Made by a program: the position numbers and the translations under genes. The notes beneath the pieces are model-generated. The model worked only from the letters and a program-made list of their open reading frames with translations, did not search any database and had not been told where the DNA came from. Below, one piece after another: positions 13,131 to 25,633 of a DNA stretch of 64,000 bases; the first letter of the stretch is position 1; every line of letters begins with the position of its first letter. The DNA is from Ophiodon elongatus (Eukaryota > Chordata > Actinopteri > Perciformes > Hexagrammidae), in contig JACSYO010002062.1 of the NCBI GenBank assembly GCA_016806645.1, positions 1,027,501 through 1,091,500 on the forward strand, given 5' to 3'.

Positions 13131-13669
13131 CAACAGAGCTTGGCACAGACAGAGACAACTAGAGGGCGAGAGATTCTCCGTGTCCCTACTGCCATATGGT
13201 GAGCAGCCAGGCCACAGAAGAAAACACAATATATGCACTGAAAAGGCTAATTATAATATAGAAAATAATCACATCCATCATATTCTTCATGCAGAGATAG
13301 AGATTTCTATTATAAGTAGAATCAATGTTTTAACTAGAATACTCCATTTTATTCATCTTGCATGTCTAGATACTTTAATGACCGAATCGCTTGGTTAATT
13401 ACAATGAATAACTAATTAACTAAAATCTGACTAAAGAAAACTTAATAAGCTTGACCAAATATGATAAAACTAACTTAAAAGGTGATAATATGTCAATGCT
13501 GCGTTCACAGCTTGTTAAGAGTGACCCCGGTACCGCCCCCCACCCCCCCCACCCCAAATAATAATAAATTGATGCAGGTTGAATTACTGTAGATTTGATT
13601 GTTAGTACTTAAAGTAAGATAGTATGTATACTGTATGTATGAGTTAGAACATTTGTTTGATACCTTTTT

Positions 13670-13715
13670 CAGTATACCTTCAGGTATACCATTCAGTATA
13701 CCTGAAGGTATACTG
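13670..13715. repeat. Perfect 20-bp inverted repeat, 6-base loop
   Basis: Left arm 13670-13689 (cagtataccttcaggtatac) is the exact reverse complement of 13696-13715, with loop cattca. Each arm is itself nearly palindromic (gtatacc, four bases, ggtatac), so several alternative foldbacks are possible. Confidence 0.95.
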
Positions 13716-14177
13716 AATGTATATACAGAGGCTGCTTTTGCTTTTTAATAATAGTAACAGTGAATAAAGACCTACCCGGCTTTACAGGAACACTGTTGCT
13801 CATTCATTTCACTGGCTTCTGTCTCGATCGCCAGCTGATGTAGTGGTTCCCTTTTACACTTTAGCTTCTATCTTTATCTTTTCAACACGTTTTTACTACT
13901 CAATCAGTTTGACATCCTGGATATACCCTTCAAACACACATTATAGACTCTTCTGTCTGCTTCTCTCTGAAATCGCCTTTTCGTTTTACCAAAAAATATT
14001 TCTTCAGGGAGTGCAGTTAGTGACAGTGTGGGCTCCATGGTAGCTCTGACAGCAGAGTAGGCCAGTTTCGTAATCCTAGAAAGGTGATAAACTCTTTTTC
14101 TGCAAATAATAAGGTGTTAAAGGGAGTGTAGGTGGATCTCCTTTGCATGCAAACAAATCCCTTTTCTTTATGCACAG

Positions 14178-14258
14178 ATACACACACACACACACACGCG
14201 CATGCACGCACGCACGCACGCACGCACACGCACACGCACAGATACACAGATACACACT
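14178..14258. repeat. (CA)n / (CACG)n microsatellite
   Basis: CA run passing into gcacgcacgcacgcacgcac and back to CA. Confidence 0.9.
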
Positions 14259-14426
14259 CACTTGCTGCAGACCGGAAACCCATTTCTAATTCTGGCATGC
14301 ATTTTACCTTCCATTCAATTTCACAAATAGCATGAGAGGGAGGAAACTTTTTAATACTCGTCTATTATAGGACACAAAATGAGTTCCAATCAATCTTGGA
14401 GATGTCTCCTCTACAGTAAACGCGTA

Positions 14427-14443
14427 TGTGTGTGTGTGTGCGC

Positions 14444-14486
<43 letters not shown>

Positions 14487-14488
14487 TG
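14427..14488. repeat. (GT)n microsatellite with CG interruptions
   Basis: GT run with cgcg interruptions, about 60 bp. Confidence 0.9.
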
Positions 14489-15823
14489 GGGACTAGATTA
14501 AAAGACAGGACTGGAAAGGTAAAGAGGATGCTGAGAGGGAGACAGTTTGAGAGAGCGAGTTGGAGAGAAGGAAAACTTTTCAAGGTCTTTACTCAAAGCA
14601 TCTCACAACAGAACTGAGTAACAAGGGACTGGGAGTTACTTTAAAAAATAAGTGACGGAGTGCTTAATTTCTAAATGGCCGCGAGGTAATTTTCTCTGAC
14701 ACTGACTCATTGTTATTTGATTCATGTCTGCCTGCCTTTTGAATATCGATCCAGGAACCAGGAGGAGTGACTCATACTCGGCCACATAGAGGCCTGAGTC
14801 ACTACGGGGGAAAGAGTCAAAACTGGCTCCCAAAACCCCAATCCTGATCCCCCCACCCCGCTTTATGAAAGCCCAGAGACCGGGGGGGAAGGGACGCGCC
14901 AACGTTTGGCTCAGCAGCAGTAATGACGCTCAAGGACTGAAGGACTGAAGGACTCAGCTCTTTTATCTGCTTTATTTTTAGACACATCTACTATACGTCA
15001 AGCAGAGGGGTCCTTAACTTTTTTTGGGGAGTTGTTTAACTGGAGCTTTAAGCTTTGATTGAGGATTCGGGCTCTGGGAGAGAGCGGCCCAAATCCATTT
15101 TGGGAAGCAATTGATAAAATTGAAAGGAAGCTTTGCGTGCCGAAATAACTGGGAGGTCGTTAGAGGTGAGAATGCAGTGGAGACGCAATGAGGATTGTTC
15201 GTTCAAATTTGCGAATTATGTCATTAAAACTGAATATTTTGGAGCATTGTTTGGTTGAAATTGTTCGGACGCCAGCTCATGAAATGTGTTGATGATATAA
15301 GGCTGGTGGTTAGGTGTATTTTTCTTATAGTCAACAAATCCCCCATGAAAAAGCCGAACCAACAATATCTAAAAACGCCTCGCAGATTTGTACTTTTTCT
15401 TTTATCTGAGAATTAACAGTGATCTGGTTAGTGTTAGTGGCTCTCAGGGGCCCCAACGGTGATCATTTACTGAATTAATGGTTTGTTTGGTCCCCATCAT
15501 CTTTCGGTCTTATGTTAATACCTTTCTGTTTTCCAGTGGATGTTGCACTGCAAACAAGCGGCAGATTCTAGTGTATGCCAGCTGACCTGATGGGTAATAA
15601 GGGGACCACAGCTCATTTTTGCTAATTCTGGTTGATTCGTTTGGCCCTGGCTGATATTTATGGCAGCAGGACGGAGTATGTGTGATTAGGATGAACTACA
15701 GTGTGTGTGTTCATGGTCATAAAGCTACATGTCACCTGGTGTCATGCCGTACTATGTGTTTTTAATAGTTTTAATAGAGCTCTATGGCACAGAGGATTAA
15801 GATATATCAAGGTTTCACTAAGC

Positions 15824-15905
15824 AAGGCAACCTTTATTTGTGGAGCACAATTCGTCCAGCAGGGCAATTCAATGTGCTTTAAAGGGTTATTAAAATACAG
15901 CAAAT
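15824..15905 (-). mobile_element. LINE-like 3' end fragment
   Basis: caacctttatttgtggagca, then gggcaattcaatgtgcttta, resembles the ctttatttgt...gcacaattca...caaagtgctttacag signature found at 3' ends of teleost LINE-related repeats. Short and diverged; no protein frame. Confidence 0.4.
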
Positions 15906-16059
15906 GTTAAAGTTTGACAATTGTTGATTTGGGGCTCGTTTTTTCCAACGAAATCAGCCTATATCCTTCAAAATTGTTTGCCATTGTACGTTTCTGCAGA
16001 CCAAGATTTACGTCAAATGAAAAAATAAGTTTCATTGATGCGTTTTTATATTAGCCTCG

Positions 16060-16440
16060 TGTCACACTCGCACAACGCACAATGCTGCGTGGTTAACGTT
16101 TTGAAATGGTTCAGGCAACAAAACTACTGGCTTAGGGTTAGGAAAATGATCATACTTTGTGTTGAAATAATAACATAACAAATCAACGTATCAACACCAA
16201 CAACGGAACTAGCATAATAACAACCTCCCGTAGCAAAATTTCATACATAACGCTAAGTAACAAGCGTTCACAGTAACAAGCGTTCACACACACATTTGAT
16301 GTTGATTTCACGTCAGTCCGGGACACGGACTGGGGCTTCCTGGGTGAAAGTCCTGTGTTTGTTTGACCCGTCCCCTCCTTCACGGACTTTCTCCTTTCAA
16401 TAACGGGCGCTCGATGTATCCCGTCATTTGCAAACGCAAA
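16060..16440. repeat. Probable dispersed repeat fragment
   Basis: Contains caacaaaactactggcttagggttagg, a duplicated acaagcgttcacagtaacaagcgttcac unit, and ccgggacacggactggggcttcctgggtgaaagtcctgtg, which I associate with a teleost dispersed repeat. No clear ends. Confidence 0.35.
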
Positions 16441-16540
16441 AACGTCGACATTCAATGAACCAGTGGTTTGCAGGAACATACAAGGCCAACCTTTTTGCCT
16501 GCCGGCTGGGCTGCTGTGTGAGCAGGGCTAACTTTAGTTA

Positions 16541-16545
16541 CACAC

Positions 16546-16641
<96 letters not shown>

Positions 16642-16650
16642 ACACACACA
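16541..16650. repeat. (CA)n microsatellite, over 50 units
   Basis: Long, nearly perfect CA run, one of the longest in the window. Confidence 0.97.
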
Positions 16651-18589
16651 GTGTGTTCAGGAGACCAGGTAGAAAGGTCAGTGACCTATATATACACCTT
16701 TTCAAAGCCTCTGTTAAACTGCAATCATCAGTGAGATAGAAAGAATAATTTACACACTACAAACACTGTTGCTGCTATTGCTGTTGCTTCATAGTGACAT
16801 TTTCATTCAGGATTGCAGAGCACCTACAAAATTCAAGGTTAAAATCTTTAAAATGCCAACAAGGGCTATCCCTGCAAGGAAGACGTTTGGGTGCGTTTGT
16901 TTGTGTGCGGGTCCCTCTCCATTGGCCCTTGCCAGGTAAAGGTCCACGTGCTGTCCAGCTGTGAGTTACGGTTCATTGTAGCATCTGTCACAGTGCTATA
17001 CAGTTAGTCCAGAAGCTCCTCCCTGTCTCTGCACCCCCTCGACTCCTCCAACCTCCAACCTCCGTCCTTTCTTATCCTTTTCATCCGTCGTCTTTGCTCT
17101 TCTTGCCCCCAAAAACCTTCTTTGTATTGCCTGATATATGGTATCTTCTTCCTCTGTCACAGAGCCAGTGTTGGGGAATTGTGAACTTCAAGTAAAAATA
17201 GTTTAACTACATTTTCCCGTAGCTTGCAGGTAGTTCAACCACCATATTTCTTCTCTACTGTAATTGAACCACCTTAGACGAGCTGTGAGAAAAAAAAAAA
17301 GCGCTTCTAGTGATGATCAGTGTGAATTATAATCTGTTTTCTTGAAGAATGTTTAAAACCATATTGAAACTTATTAGATGTGTTGTATACCGAAACTTAC
17401 GAGATGTGTCGTATAAACAATAGTGCCTTATGGTATATTCGTATAAAGTAACAAACCAAAAGATAACAAGTTGACCATGAAAATGAAGTTCACCGGGGAG
17501 CCACACCAACTCCCTTTTAACAAACCACAGATAACAGGTTGACCGTCTACTCCTTTTTGAAATAATGAGGCACCTGCTTCAGGAGATGCAGAGCTGAATC
17601 CCGGAAGTCGGAGGTGGAGCAGATCGAGGTTATAAGCCCTGCATGAAACGTGTTGCTAACGTATGGACAATAGGTGGACTTTACGGCAGTACATAACCTG
17701 AGTGTTTCCGGAAAAACGTCAGTTCTGGTGTGGTCTGTGTCGAGCAGACCGCAGCTGAACTCTATTGCATGGGATATTTAGTTTTTTATTTCTTTGTATT
17801 GTGTGATTTAATGTGTAATTGCTTTCAATCATAAGTAAATACTTTTTTACTTAAACTTCGAACCACTTTTAGGCTTTATTTTGTTGACGGATTCCTCGTT
17901 GGGCCTAGGCTCAGTCGTGCGTCCTGAGTGGACTCTCTTCTGGGAAAAAGAAGTCAGAATACTCAACAGAGCCCTGCCCCCCTTTTTCTTTCAATGCATT
18001 TGTCAGGCAACCACCACCACACACTTGACCTTTCACCTCTGTGCAGTGCCTGCATGTGCAAGAGGGCGGGCGTTGCTCAGTGCTACCATGGCGACAGCGT
18101 CTTTTTTTGAGCAAGTTGAAGACTGATTTAGATTGTACGAGTCAGATGTTACAAAACTGTTGCCCCGTGTCCACAGAGCGCCTTTTTCTGGCAGAGTACT
18201 GATAAATACAGAGATTTTCAACTTGAAGCGCTCGGAGCGGCCGCACAAAAAAGGCGTCACGCTCAGAAAAATCGTGCTCAGGTCGTTCAAACGGTCTAAA
18301 AAGTTGTAAGTTAAATATTTTTATAGTGGAGTATTTTATTTTTGGGGTTTATGTATGACCTGTGTACAAGTAGGCACTCAATTCAGTGGCATTCTTACTG
18401 GCATATGACTTTTTTTCCTTTTTTTTTTCCTCATTAATTTCATGTTAATTTTGTCATTCTTTTTTTACAAAATAGTTTCAGCTACTTTTTCCACTGGTAG
18501 CATAGTTTAACCTCTTCCAGTGTGAAGATTGCAAAGCTATGCTTTCAGAGTAGCTTCTCCAACATAGAACATCTGTGTTGTCCAAGCAG

Positions 18590-18815
18590 TATTAAAAACA
18601 CACCAGTGAGCCACACTGCACTGGGTGACATGTTCCTTTATTACCATGAACACACACACACTGACGTTTATTTTGACTCAATGCTGCTGCCGGAAATACT
18701 CACTAGAGCACAACTTGTGTATTAATCCGCGGCAGAGTACAGCCCCCAATAAACCCACTATTTACTCCGGTTTCAACAATGTTTGCTAAAAACTACAGCG
18801 CCCAGCTGTTTGAGG
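18590..18815 (+). repeat. Dispersed repeat family C, copy 1
   Basis: Matches 58035-58270 in an ordered series: tgagccacactg, gtgacatgttcctt, attac, gaacacacac, gtttat, tgactc, aaatactcac, ccgcggc, tgtttgct, aaaact and cagc or cagt followed by gcccagctgtt or gcccggctgtt. The two diverged copies are in the same orientation about 39 kb apart. Class unknown. Confidence 0.65.
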
Positions 18816-18833
18816 AAATTACTGTGCTTTAAA

Positions 18834-18868
18834 TATATATATATATATATATATATAACGTTATATAT
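18834..18868. repeat. (AT)n microsatellite with internal palindrome
   Basis: Two AT runs around a central aacgtt, giving an overall palindromic stretch. Confidence 0.85.
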
Positions 18869-20054
18869 ATGCATACATTTTTTCAGATTCAAGCTACAGC
18901 ATCGTGCGTCACATGCTTTATTGATAACAGTAAAAAGGCTGCTATAAATTAGTTGTTTTCTGATTATATAGCCTCAACTTAAACTACAACTTCTATGGGA
19001 GACCCGGATGTACATGCAGGGAGCAAGTTTAGTTGGTTGACAGTAATAAAAATATGGAATAATATCGGCCTTTAGTTGTCAGTATCACTTTGCTCAAATA
19101 AAAAAAAATTCAAACTGACAATTTGCAAAGTCATTTTACAAGTCTAAAAAGTAAAACGTTCTTACTCTGACGGATTTGTTCACTTTCTTTAAGAAGCATA
19201 ACATTCAAGGACTCCTCAGTATAGTTCATGGCTTCAGATTTGGCAGCTCTCGGATGTAATACCATTTGCATATTCACGATAACAATGCTTTACAGTGTAC
19301 CTATATGCACAACAAAGGTCTCTCTTGGCATATATTTCAATCTCTTGTTCAAAAAACTTATTTTTCCTCAGAAAAGTTAGCAATATATTGCACTTAGTGA
19401 AAATGAACATTTTATTTAATAAAATCCTAATAGATTGATTTACTTTGCTTTCCACTTTCATTCAGATAACTTTTTTTACCTTTTTTTTACACCAAGCTAA
19501 ATGAGGGAACCTTTTTTCAGTGTACGTAATCCGGTTTCATTTACATTCTCATGGACAAAGCTTAGGTTTCTCTCTGTGTGAGTGCAGAGCTTGTTAGTGC
19601 TGCACAGCTTATGAGACACTTTATGTTAATGTTGTAGTTTTTTTTGCTGTGAATCTTGCACCCACATAGACACACAGGGTTTACTTTTTATGTTCAAGAG
19701 TGAAGGCCTTGAACGTTTGGTGGAAAAGTGGAGTGTGTTTATGGGCTCGTATGTGTTTGCATATGGGGAGAGTGGAGCTTTTATGCTCACTTTGCTTTAA
19801 CCTTGTGTCTTACTACATTTGAATATGGATATTTTCCTGCATTTCCTTAATGAGCTCGCTCTCTGTTTTCTCCATCACGCTGTACACCTCTCTCTGATCT
19901 TTCCCTGTCTCTCAGCCTCTCCCTCCCTCCAGATTTTCTTTTTCTCACCTGAGAGATTGAATCTGATGGCTTGTTGTGGTTGACTGATTGTATGTATTTC
20001 CTTCTCCCGTTCTCATTGTTTGCTTCTATTCAGTATGCACTAATTTGCTACAAA

Positions 20055-20060
20055 ACACAC

Positions 20061-20095
<35 letters not shown>
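20055..20095. repeat. (CA)n microsatellite
   Basis: CA run of about 40 bp. Confidence 0.9.
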
Positions 20096-20096
<1 letters not shown>

Positions 20097-21455
20097 GCAT
20101 TTGTGTTAAATTGTCCGTTGCCTACCTGGTTTCCGTTCACTGAGGAGAACATAGACACCTCATGAGACATGTATCCACGGTAGATTATTGCCTCTGATAC
20201 GCACGTTAGCATGTTGAGTAATTGTTGTTAGTTGTTATGCTGCCAACACACGTCTTTGGAGTCGTAAAGTGTTGTCGCAGCTCGCCGGGAAGAGAGCCGA
20301 CACCGCTCCAGAGACGAATGGCCGACTGGTTAGCTAGGTGGCTAGCTTGTCCTTCCTCAGAGAGACGGCGCGGGGGACTGCTGGGCAACAGCCCACCGTT
20401 CTGCTCATTTGCCGTAAGCAGTGTAGCATGGCAGAATTAGCAAGCTAGCAAACTAGGCAGCTGTCTACAAGTTAGCTATCTAGCTTTCTAATTCCACGAT
20501 ACTTGGTACTTAAGAAGAAAGAAAGAAAGAAATTAAGTTGTGGAATTTTACTAATTTACTCTGTCTCTCTACACTTTGTAACGTGACGACTCCACTGTGT
20601 ATTGTAGTCGTTACAGCAAAACCTCACCTCGGTGACTTGCAGTAAGTCGGTTTACTTGATACAGAGGTTAGCCCACTACAACGGTCACAATGGCAACGGT
20701 ACACCTAAAAATGGCTTTTTTTGTTTATTTGTCACCTATGATCCTTTTATTCGGACTCTCTGTAGTATCCTCTATCATCACGTTTACATAGTGTAAGAAA
20801 AGACCTGCTCACATATTTATGTTTTATTCTTCATTAGCAGTTTTGTCTTAGTAAACAACCGTAATATTCTACTTTCACTTAGGATTTGCAAATCGACCAA
20901 GCATACATAAATAAATATAAGAACTCTGGGTAAAAAAGGTGGAATGGTGCCATGAGATAATAGAAATAGAAAAACAGAGTAGAAAAACTACAGAAAGAGG
21001 TAACAGGCATCAGATTTGGAAGATAGAAGTAAAGGGGCTTGGAAATAATCTAAAAACTCGATGAACCCAATAAGAGAATTAGGATAATGACATTAAGAGC
21101 AGAGGTGTATTAAGGATGAAGGAATGCCCCGAGTCCCTCTATGCATTTAAGATTGAGTGTAGTTAGATCCAGCCAACATGGATTTATTAAGGCTAATACC
21201 AATAAAAGTTATTTTGGATTGAAGCCACCACAAAAAAGCCTCTGAAATAGCTAATAAGACATCAATAATAAAACAAAACATACGGGTAACTCCTCATATT
21301 CCAGCCCCGTCTCCTAAAGATTATCCTCCCAGTCAACGAAACTTTATTGTCAAATATGTTTAGAGGGAAACGTTATTTCTCTTTGATTAAATATGTTTTT
21401 GACATACCACAAATAGGTTTCTAATTAATAGGTTGCATTATTCTGGTCAGTTGAA

Positions 21456-21600
21456 GGTTTCTTCCATTTTTCTCCCTGTTGAAAGGTTCTTTTTTCAGAG
21501 GATGTCATATGTGTACAGATTGTAAAGCCCTCTGAGGCAAATTTGTAATTTGTAATTTTGGGCTATACAAAATAAACTGAATTGAATTGAATTGAATTAT
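21456..21600 (+). mobile_element. LINE-like 3' tail (family D, copy 1)
   Basis: Runs gaaggtttcttccatttttc, ctgttgaaaggttc, gtacagattgtaaagccctc, tgaggcaaatttgtaatttg, gggctatacaaaataaactg and ends in tandem gaatt units. This ending is typical of non-LTR retrotransposon-derived tails in teleosts (recognised from memory). 5'-truncated; no reverse transcriptase present. Confidence 0.6.
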
Positions 21601-21980
21601 TCGTGTTGAATCTCAACAAAAATCCCCAGATTCGATTCCGTTTCAAGGCTTCCCAAAAAAAACCAAATTTAGTATTGATCAATAAACATAATCGATCACA
21701 CTGGCTCTACTTGTCAGCCCATACTGTATATTGGTCCAACTTGGTTAGGCTGCGAACAGAGACCATGGGTTGGGGCAGACACAGTGAGAGCCAAGGATCA
21801 GGAAGTGAATCCTGTGGCGCCGCAGCAGCAGGTGACCTCGCTGTGACCTTTTGGCTATTGCTCCCAAGAAGTGTGCGTGTGTGCACTTAACGTCATTGAC
21901 ATGTTTGCATGCGCGCACGTGTTAGTTAGCGTGCAAATGGGTGGATGTTGTTTTCATGTAGAGATTACAAGGACGGAGAT

Positions 21981-21988
21981 GGTGTGTG

Positions 21989-22063
<75 letters not shown>
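21981..22063. repeat. (GT)n microsatellite
   Basis: Nearly pure GT run of about 80 bp with single c interruptions. Confidence 0.95.
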
Positions 22064-22066
<3 letters not shown>

Positions 22067-22654
22067 CAGGTAGAGTTTCACCCACCGGGTCATGGAGTCT
22101 CTGAAGGGGTTTTCTTCGCGGCGTATTTAGAGAAACAGTTTGTCCTGTTACACGCGATGGAGCAACGCTGATTTCTCTATCGAACCACTGGATGTTGGTC
22201 TTTTTTTTAGGCCTTTAACTCTACTGCTGGGATTTGTAGTTTTTTAACATCTGGGCTGATGGGGGAGGAAGCTGTGCCGCTGACTCCCAGTCTGTAAGTA
22301 CTGCAGCCAAAGGCAAATGATGTGGAATGCCTTGCATGTCATATCAGGTTGAATGCTCTTTGACGGAGTGAGAGCTGTGTCAGCTATTACATTTTGGAGA
22401 CAACATTTTTCCATCTATGTGCTTTTTCTATTCATGATTTCATACTCTGTGCATTTTGTAAATTGCCAAATGCATATTTGGAGTTATATGCTGTGCCTAA
22501 ACTTAAACTCATATGTATAATTCCATCACTTTTATCATCTTTAACTTTTTTTTTCGAAATGATGAATTGGGGAAAAGGGCCAACATGTTAAAGGAGCAGT
22601 TCTACTTTTATGACAGAATAGGATTGCTCCACATTAAACATGCACAACCACAAA

Positions 22655-23185
22655 TAAAGACTTGTCCTCTTCTTCTATCTTCCCCTCCTCCTTCTACACT
22701 TTCCTTTGCTTTAATTCTATCCTCCCCCTACTTTCTGTTTCCCTCCTCCCCTCCCCTCCTCTCCTCCTGTTTCCTCTCCTCTCCTCTCATTTTGTCTTCT
22801 CCTCTCCTCCCCTCCCCAATTGTTCACTTTCACCTCTCCTCTTTTCTTTTTTTTAAATCTATCTCTTTCTACTCTCGTGCCCTTTTCTCCTTTCTTTTGG
22901 TCTCCTTTCTTCTCCTCCTACCCTTAACCTACCCTGTACACTTTTTATTTGTAACCCTTCCTCTCCTTTTTCCATCTCCTCTTCTCTCCTCTTTTTCTCC
23001 GTCATACCCTCTACTCTTTCCCTCTCGTCTCCTTTCTCCTCTTCCTCTTCCTCTTCTCGCCAATACCCTCTACACTTTCCCTTTCTCCTCTCCGCTCCTC
23101 TCTCCTCCCTTCCACTTTGTCCCTCTTTCCTTGTTTCTCATCCTCTCTCCTCTCCACTTCCTTATTTTCTTCCTCTTATATTTGC
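22655..23185. repeat. Long polypyrimidine tract (about 500 bp)
   Basis: The plus strand is overwhelmingly C and T with tcctctcctc and ccctcctcccc units, interrupted by short mixed stretches. The long open frame across it (residues almost all S, L, P, F) is a composition artefact. Confidence 0.9.
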
Positions 23186-23689
23186 TCTCTATTAGCATGA
23201 ATGTCATTGTTGTCTAAGAACATTTTTATATTATTGAGCTATTGCATTTGACAAGAAAACAAAAAGAAAGAGTCATGAGATTACAAACACACACTATCCT
23301 TCAGAACATACACATAAAATGATTGAACACAGACTGAAGGAGGTGTAAAAGCAAATACATATTTTGTAGCCGGGAGAGCTGTTTTTTTCTGCTGATGTAA
23401 GGACGTTTGTCTTCTCTTGGCAGCCATGTTTGTCCGTGTCCGTTTCGACAGCTGAGTGTGTACATTGTCAATGTTTCACTCAGCTTTTTTATCAGCTAAA
23501 GGGGTGGGATGTGGGTCAAGTGTTTCAGGGCCAAATAACAGTTGAGTTTGTGTTGTTTACAGTTCAATAATGTAGTTTTTCCTTTTGTATAATTTGATTG
23601 TTTTTTTGTGCCAATTTGATGGCCTGAGGCTGCTGGATAGTGTTCCTGTAGGACGCTTTGTACGCAAGGTAGTGAAGTGTGAGGGTCGC

Positions 23690-23865
23690 CTATTTTTCCC
23701 TCTCTCGTCTCATTTCCTCTCTCACTTTTTCTATTCCTTACCTTTCTATTGGTATGCTGTGTCCTATCATCCTCTCCAATCTTCTCCTCCACCTCTACCA
23801 TTTTTTTCTTCTCTCCTCCCATTGTTCCCTTCTCTCCTCCTTCATTTTTACTCACTTATTGTCTT
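23690..23865. repeat. Polypyrimidine tract
   Basis: Second C/T-rich stretch, 500 bp after the first, on the same strand. Confidence 0.75.
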
Positions 23866-24739
23866 TGCGGTCTTTTCTTGGATTTTTTGCTACATATATG
23901 TAGACATCTACAGAATATGTTATGTGTAATTTGTTTTCGTTCTGTCGCTGCCCTCTTCGTATGTGATCTTAACTGATCTACCCGCAAGATGGAATCACTC
24001 ACTAGACTACAAAATAAAAATATATGCACATCTCCTCTCCTCCCTGGGATTCTGAGCCCATCAGTTCTGCGTCTTCCTTGGTCTGTTTGCCCGTCTATTT
24101 GCTCCCTCCTCAATCTCCATGGTGTGAAATCCAATTAATCAACATACTGTAACGCCTTAGATAAAAACCAATAACCCCCCCACACACACCCTGCCCCCCC
24201 CTCTCGTATCGATTTGAGTCCTTGTGTCTGCAAAGCAGCCTGAAACAATAGCGGACACAGAAAAAAGTTGATTGCACCAAAACACACAAACAGCACCGAG
24301 AGCAGTGATATCGACTGGACTTAATGTAACGATTGTCTCTCCTCGCTCTCCGGTTTCAGGTCACTTCTCCTCCCCTTTATATATACAGTATATATTTATT
24401 TATTTATTTATTACTTATCCTATAAAAACTCTTACCATTCTTTTCTACTTTTTATTGTTCCTGCTCTGAACTTGATCTGCAGTCGGTTACAGTCTATGGA
24501 ATTGCTATTGAATGCTGAAACTAATGGCCATGATTTTTCATTGCATTTTGAATTCATTATTATTGTTTTTATTCATCTTTTACAAAGGATGCAGGAAGAT
24601 GTTAATTTCTTCATATCTTTCTATTTGAAGAAATGTAAAGGTTTGCTGGTTGGTTGGTTGGTTGGTTGGTCAAGTTGTTGTTTTGATCAGAAATGTCTCA
24701 GCAACTATTGGGTGGATTGCCGTGAAATTTTAATCCATC

Positions 24740-25145
24740 TTGGATTACGGCCGTCGCCATGTTGTTTTTTTGCGGAAATGTCTGAAAACTTGCATTCTTT
24801 CTACTGACCATTCTCACTTGATTTATTACCTCAGTAAACATTGTAAACATATTTATCAGTTTATGGTCACAATCACTAGTTTCAAGTCTTCAATACAGCA
24901 TGATGTTCATTTCGGAAATTATGGTCCATTTAGAATAAAATAGACCATGAAGCAGAGTACGCTTTAGGGTGGGTTTACTGTGACTGACAGGTCGACAGAG
25001 CCCGGCGTCTCTATGTCACTCCTCCGCATTCCAAATATGGTAACTTCCGTTCATCGGATGCAAGATAAGGCTTCATAACGGCAGTCCACAAACCAATGGG
25101 GGACCTCACGATGACTAATTCCACTTCTTATACACAGTCTATGGT
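24740..25145 (-). repeat. Dispersed repeat family A, copy 6 (minus)
   Basis: In reverse orientation: cacttgatttattacctcag, ttcaatacagcatgatgttc, ccatttagaataaaatagacc, then accaatgggggacctcacg and tccacttcttatacacagtctatgg. It ends about 490 bp before the RIMS1 zinc-finger exon. Confidence 0.8.
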
Positions 25146-25319
25146 TGGGGTACACCACTGTCCGATTTCAAGTGTAGACATGCTTCAATGTTTCATAAAG
25201 GCAGTAGTGTTAGCCAATGGTCTACATCCCAGTAACTGTACCTTGACTGCTTCATCTGTCTGCATTATGTGTTTGACCTTCAATATTTGGTGTCTTTATT
25301 ATGAATACAGATCAATTGC

Positions 25320-25558
25320 CCCCTCATAGTCGATTAGTCCACCAATCGGTCGTTTTGGTCTTAGTCAAGTCGTTTTTTATGCTTTTTCATGCTGAATGAC
25401 TTATTTCCAAGACACTTCTAGGAAGCATCTCTGGTAAAACAGCTTTTGTGTGATTCTTTATAGAGAAACTCAGTTTTACAAATTAAATCAACCAGACGAT
25501 TAGTTTGTTAGTTGACCTAGAATTTCTTTGGTCGAGGACAGCCCCAACATCAACATAC
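25320..25558. mobile_element. Probable small DNA-transposon-derived repeat
   Basis: Contains tagtcgattagtccaccaatcgg near the left and acgattagtttgttagttgacc with tcgaggacagcccca near the right, the kind of cgattagt-rich repeat common in teleosts. It lies within 80 bp of the acceptor of the zinc-finger exon. Ends not proven. Confidence 0.4.
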
Positions 25559-25633
25559 CAACCTGAAATAAAAAATCTACTTTCAAAGATGCCAAAGCAT
25601 TCATGTTTCCATCCTGTTTTATTTCATCCCCAG

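Larger units (their letters stand above)
1..25633 (+). other. rims1: Intron or 5' flank of RIMS1, no coding exon recognised
   Basis: This stretch precedes the first recognisable RIMS1 exon. I looked for the RIM N-terminal segment (the DLSHLTEEER-type Rab3-binding helix) and did not find it, so the alpha-form start is probably upstream of position 1. A short alternative first exon, as in RIM1-beta, could hide here and would not be visible by eye. The contents I can name are dispersed repeats, microsatellites and purine or pyrimidine tracts, listed separately. In 1-1000, 1200-2700, 3430-4930, 7450-9680, 12150-13650, 14650-15800, 16750-18570, 18850-20030 and 22080-22650 I see nothing beyond AT-rich intronic sequence and short low-complexity runs. 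Open frames in this region are mostly CVCVCV or THTHTH microsatellite translations. Confidence 0.7.

Noticed and set aside
16452..16649. Cys/Val-rich short protein (VCVCVC)
   Set aside because: Direct translation of a (GT)n microsatellite, as are similar frames at 6504, 32798, 34586, 36810, 37262 and 51303.
22513..23217. 234-codon plus-strand open frame
   Set aside because: Almost entirely S, L, P and F from the polypyrimidine tract.
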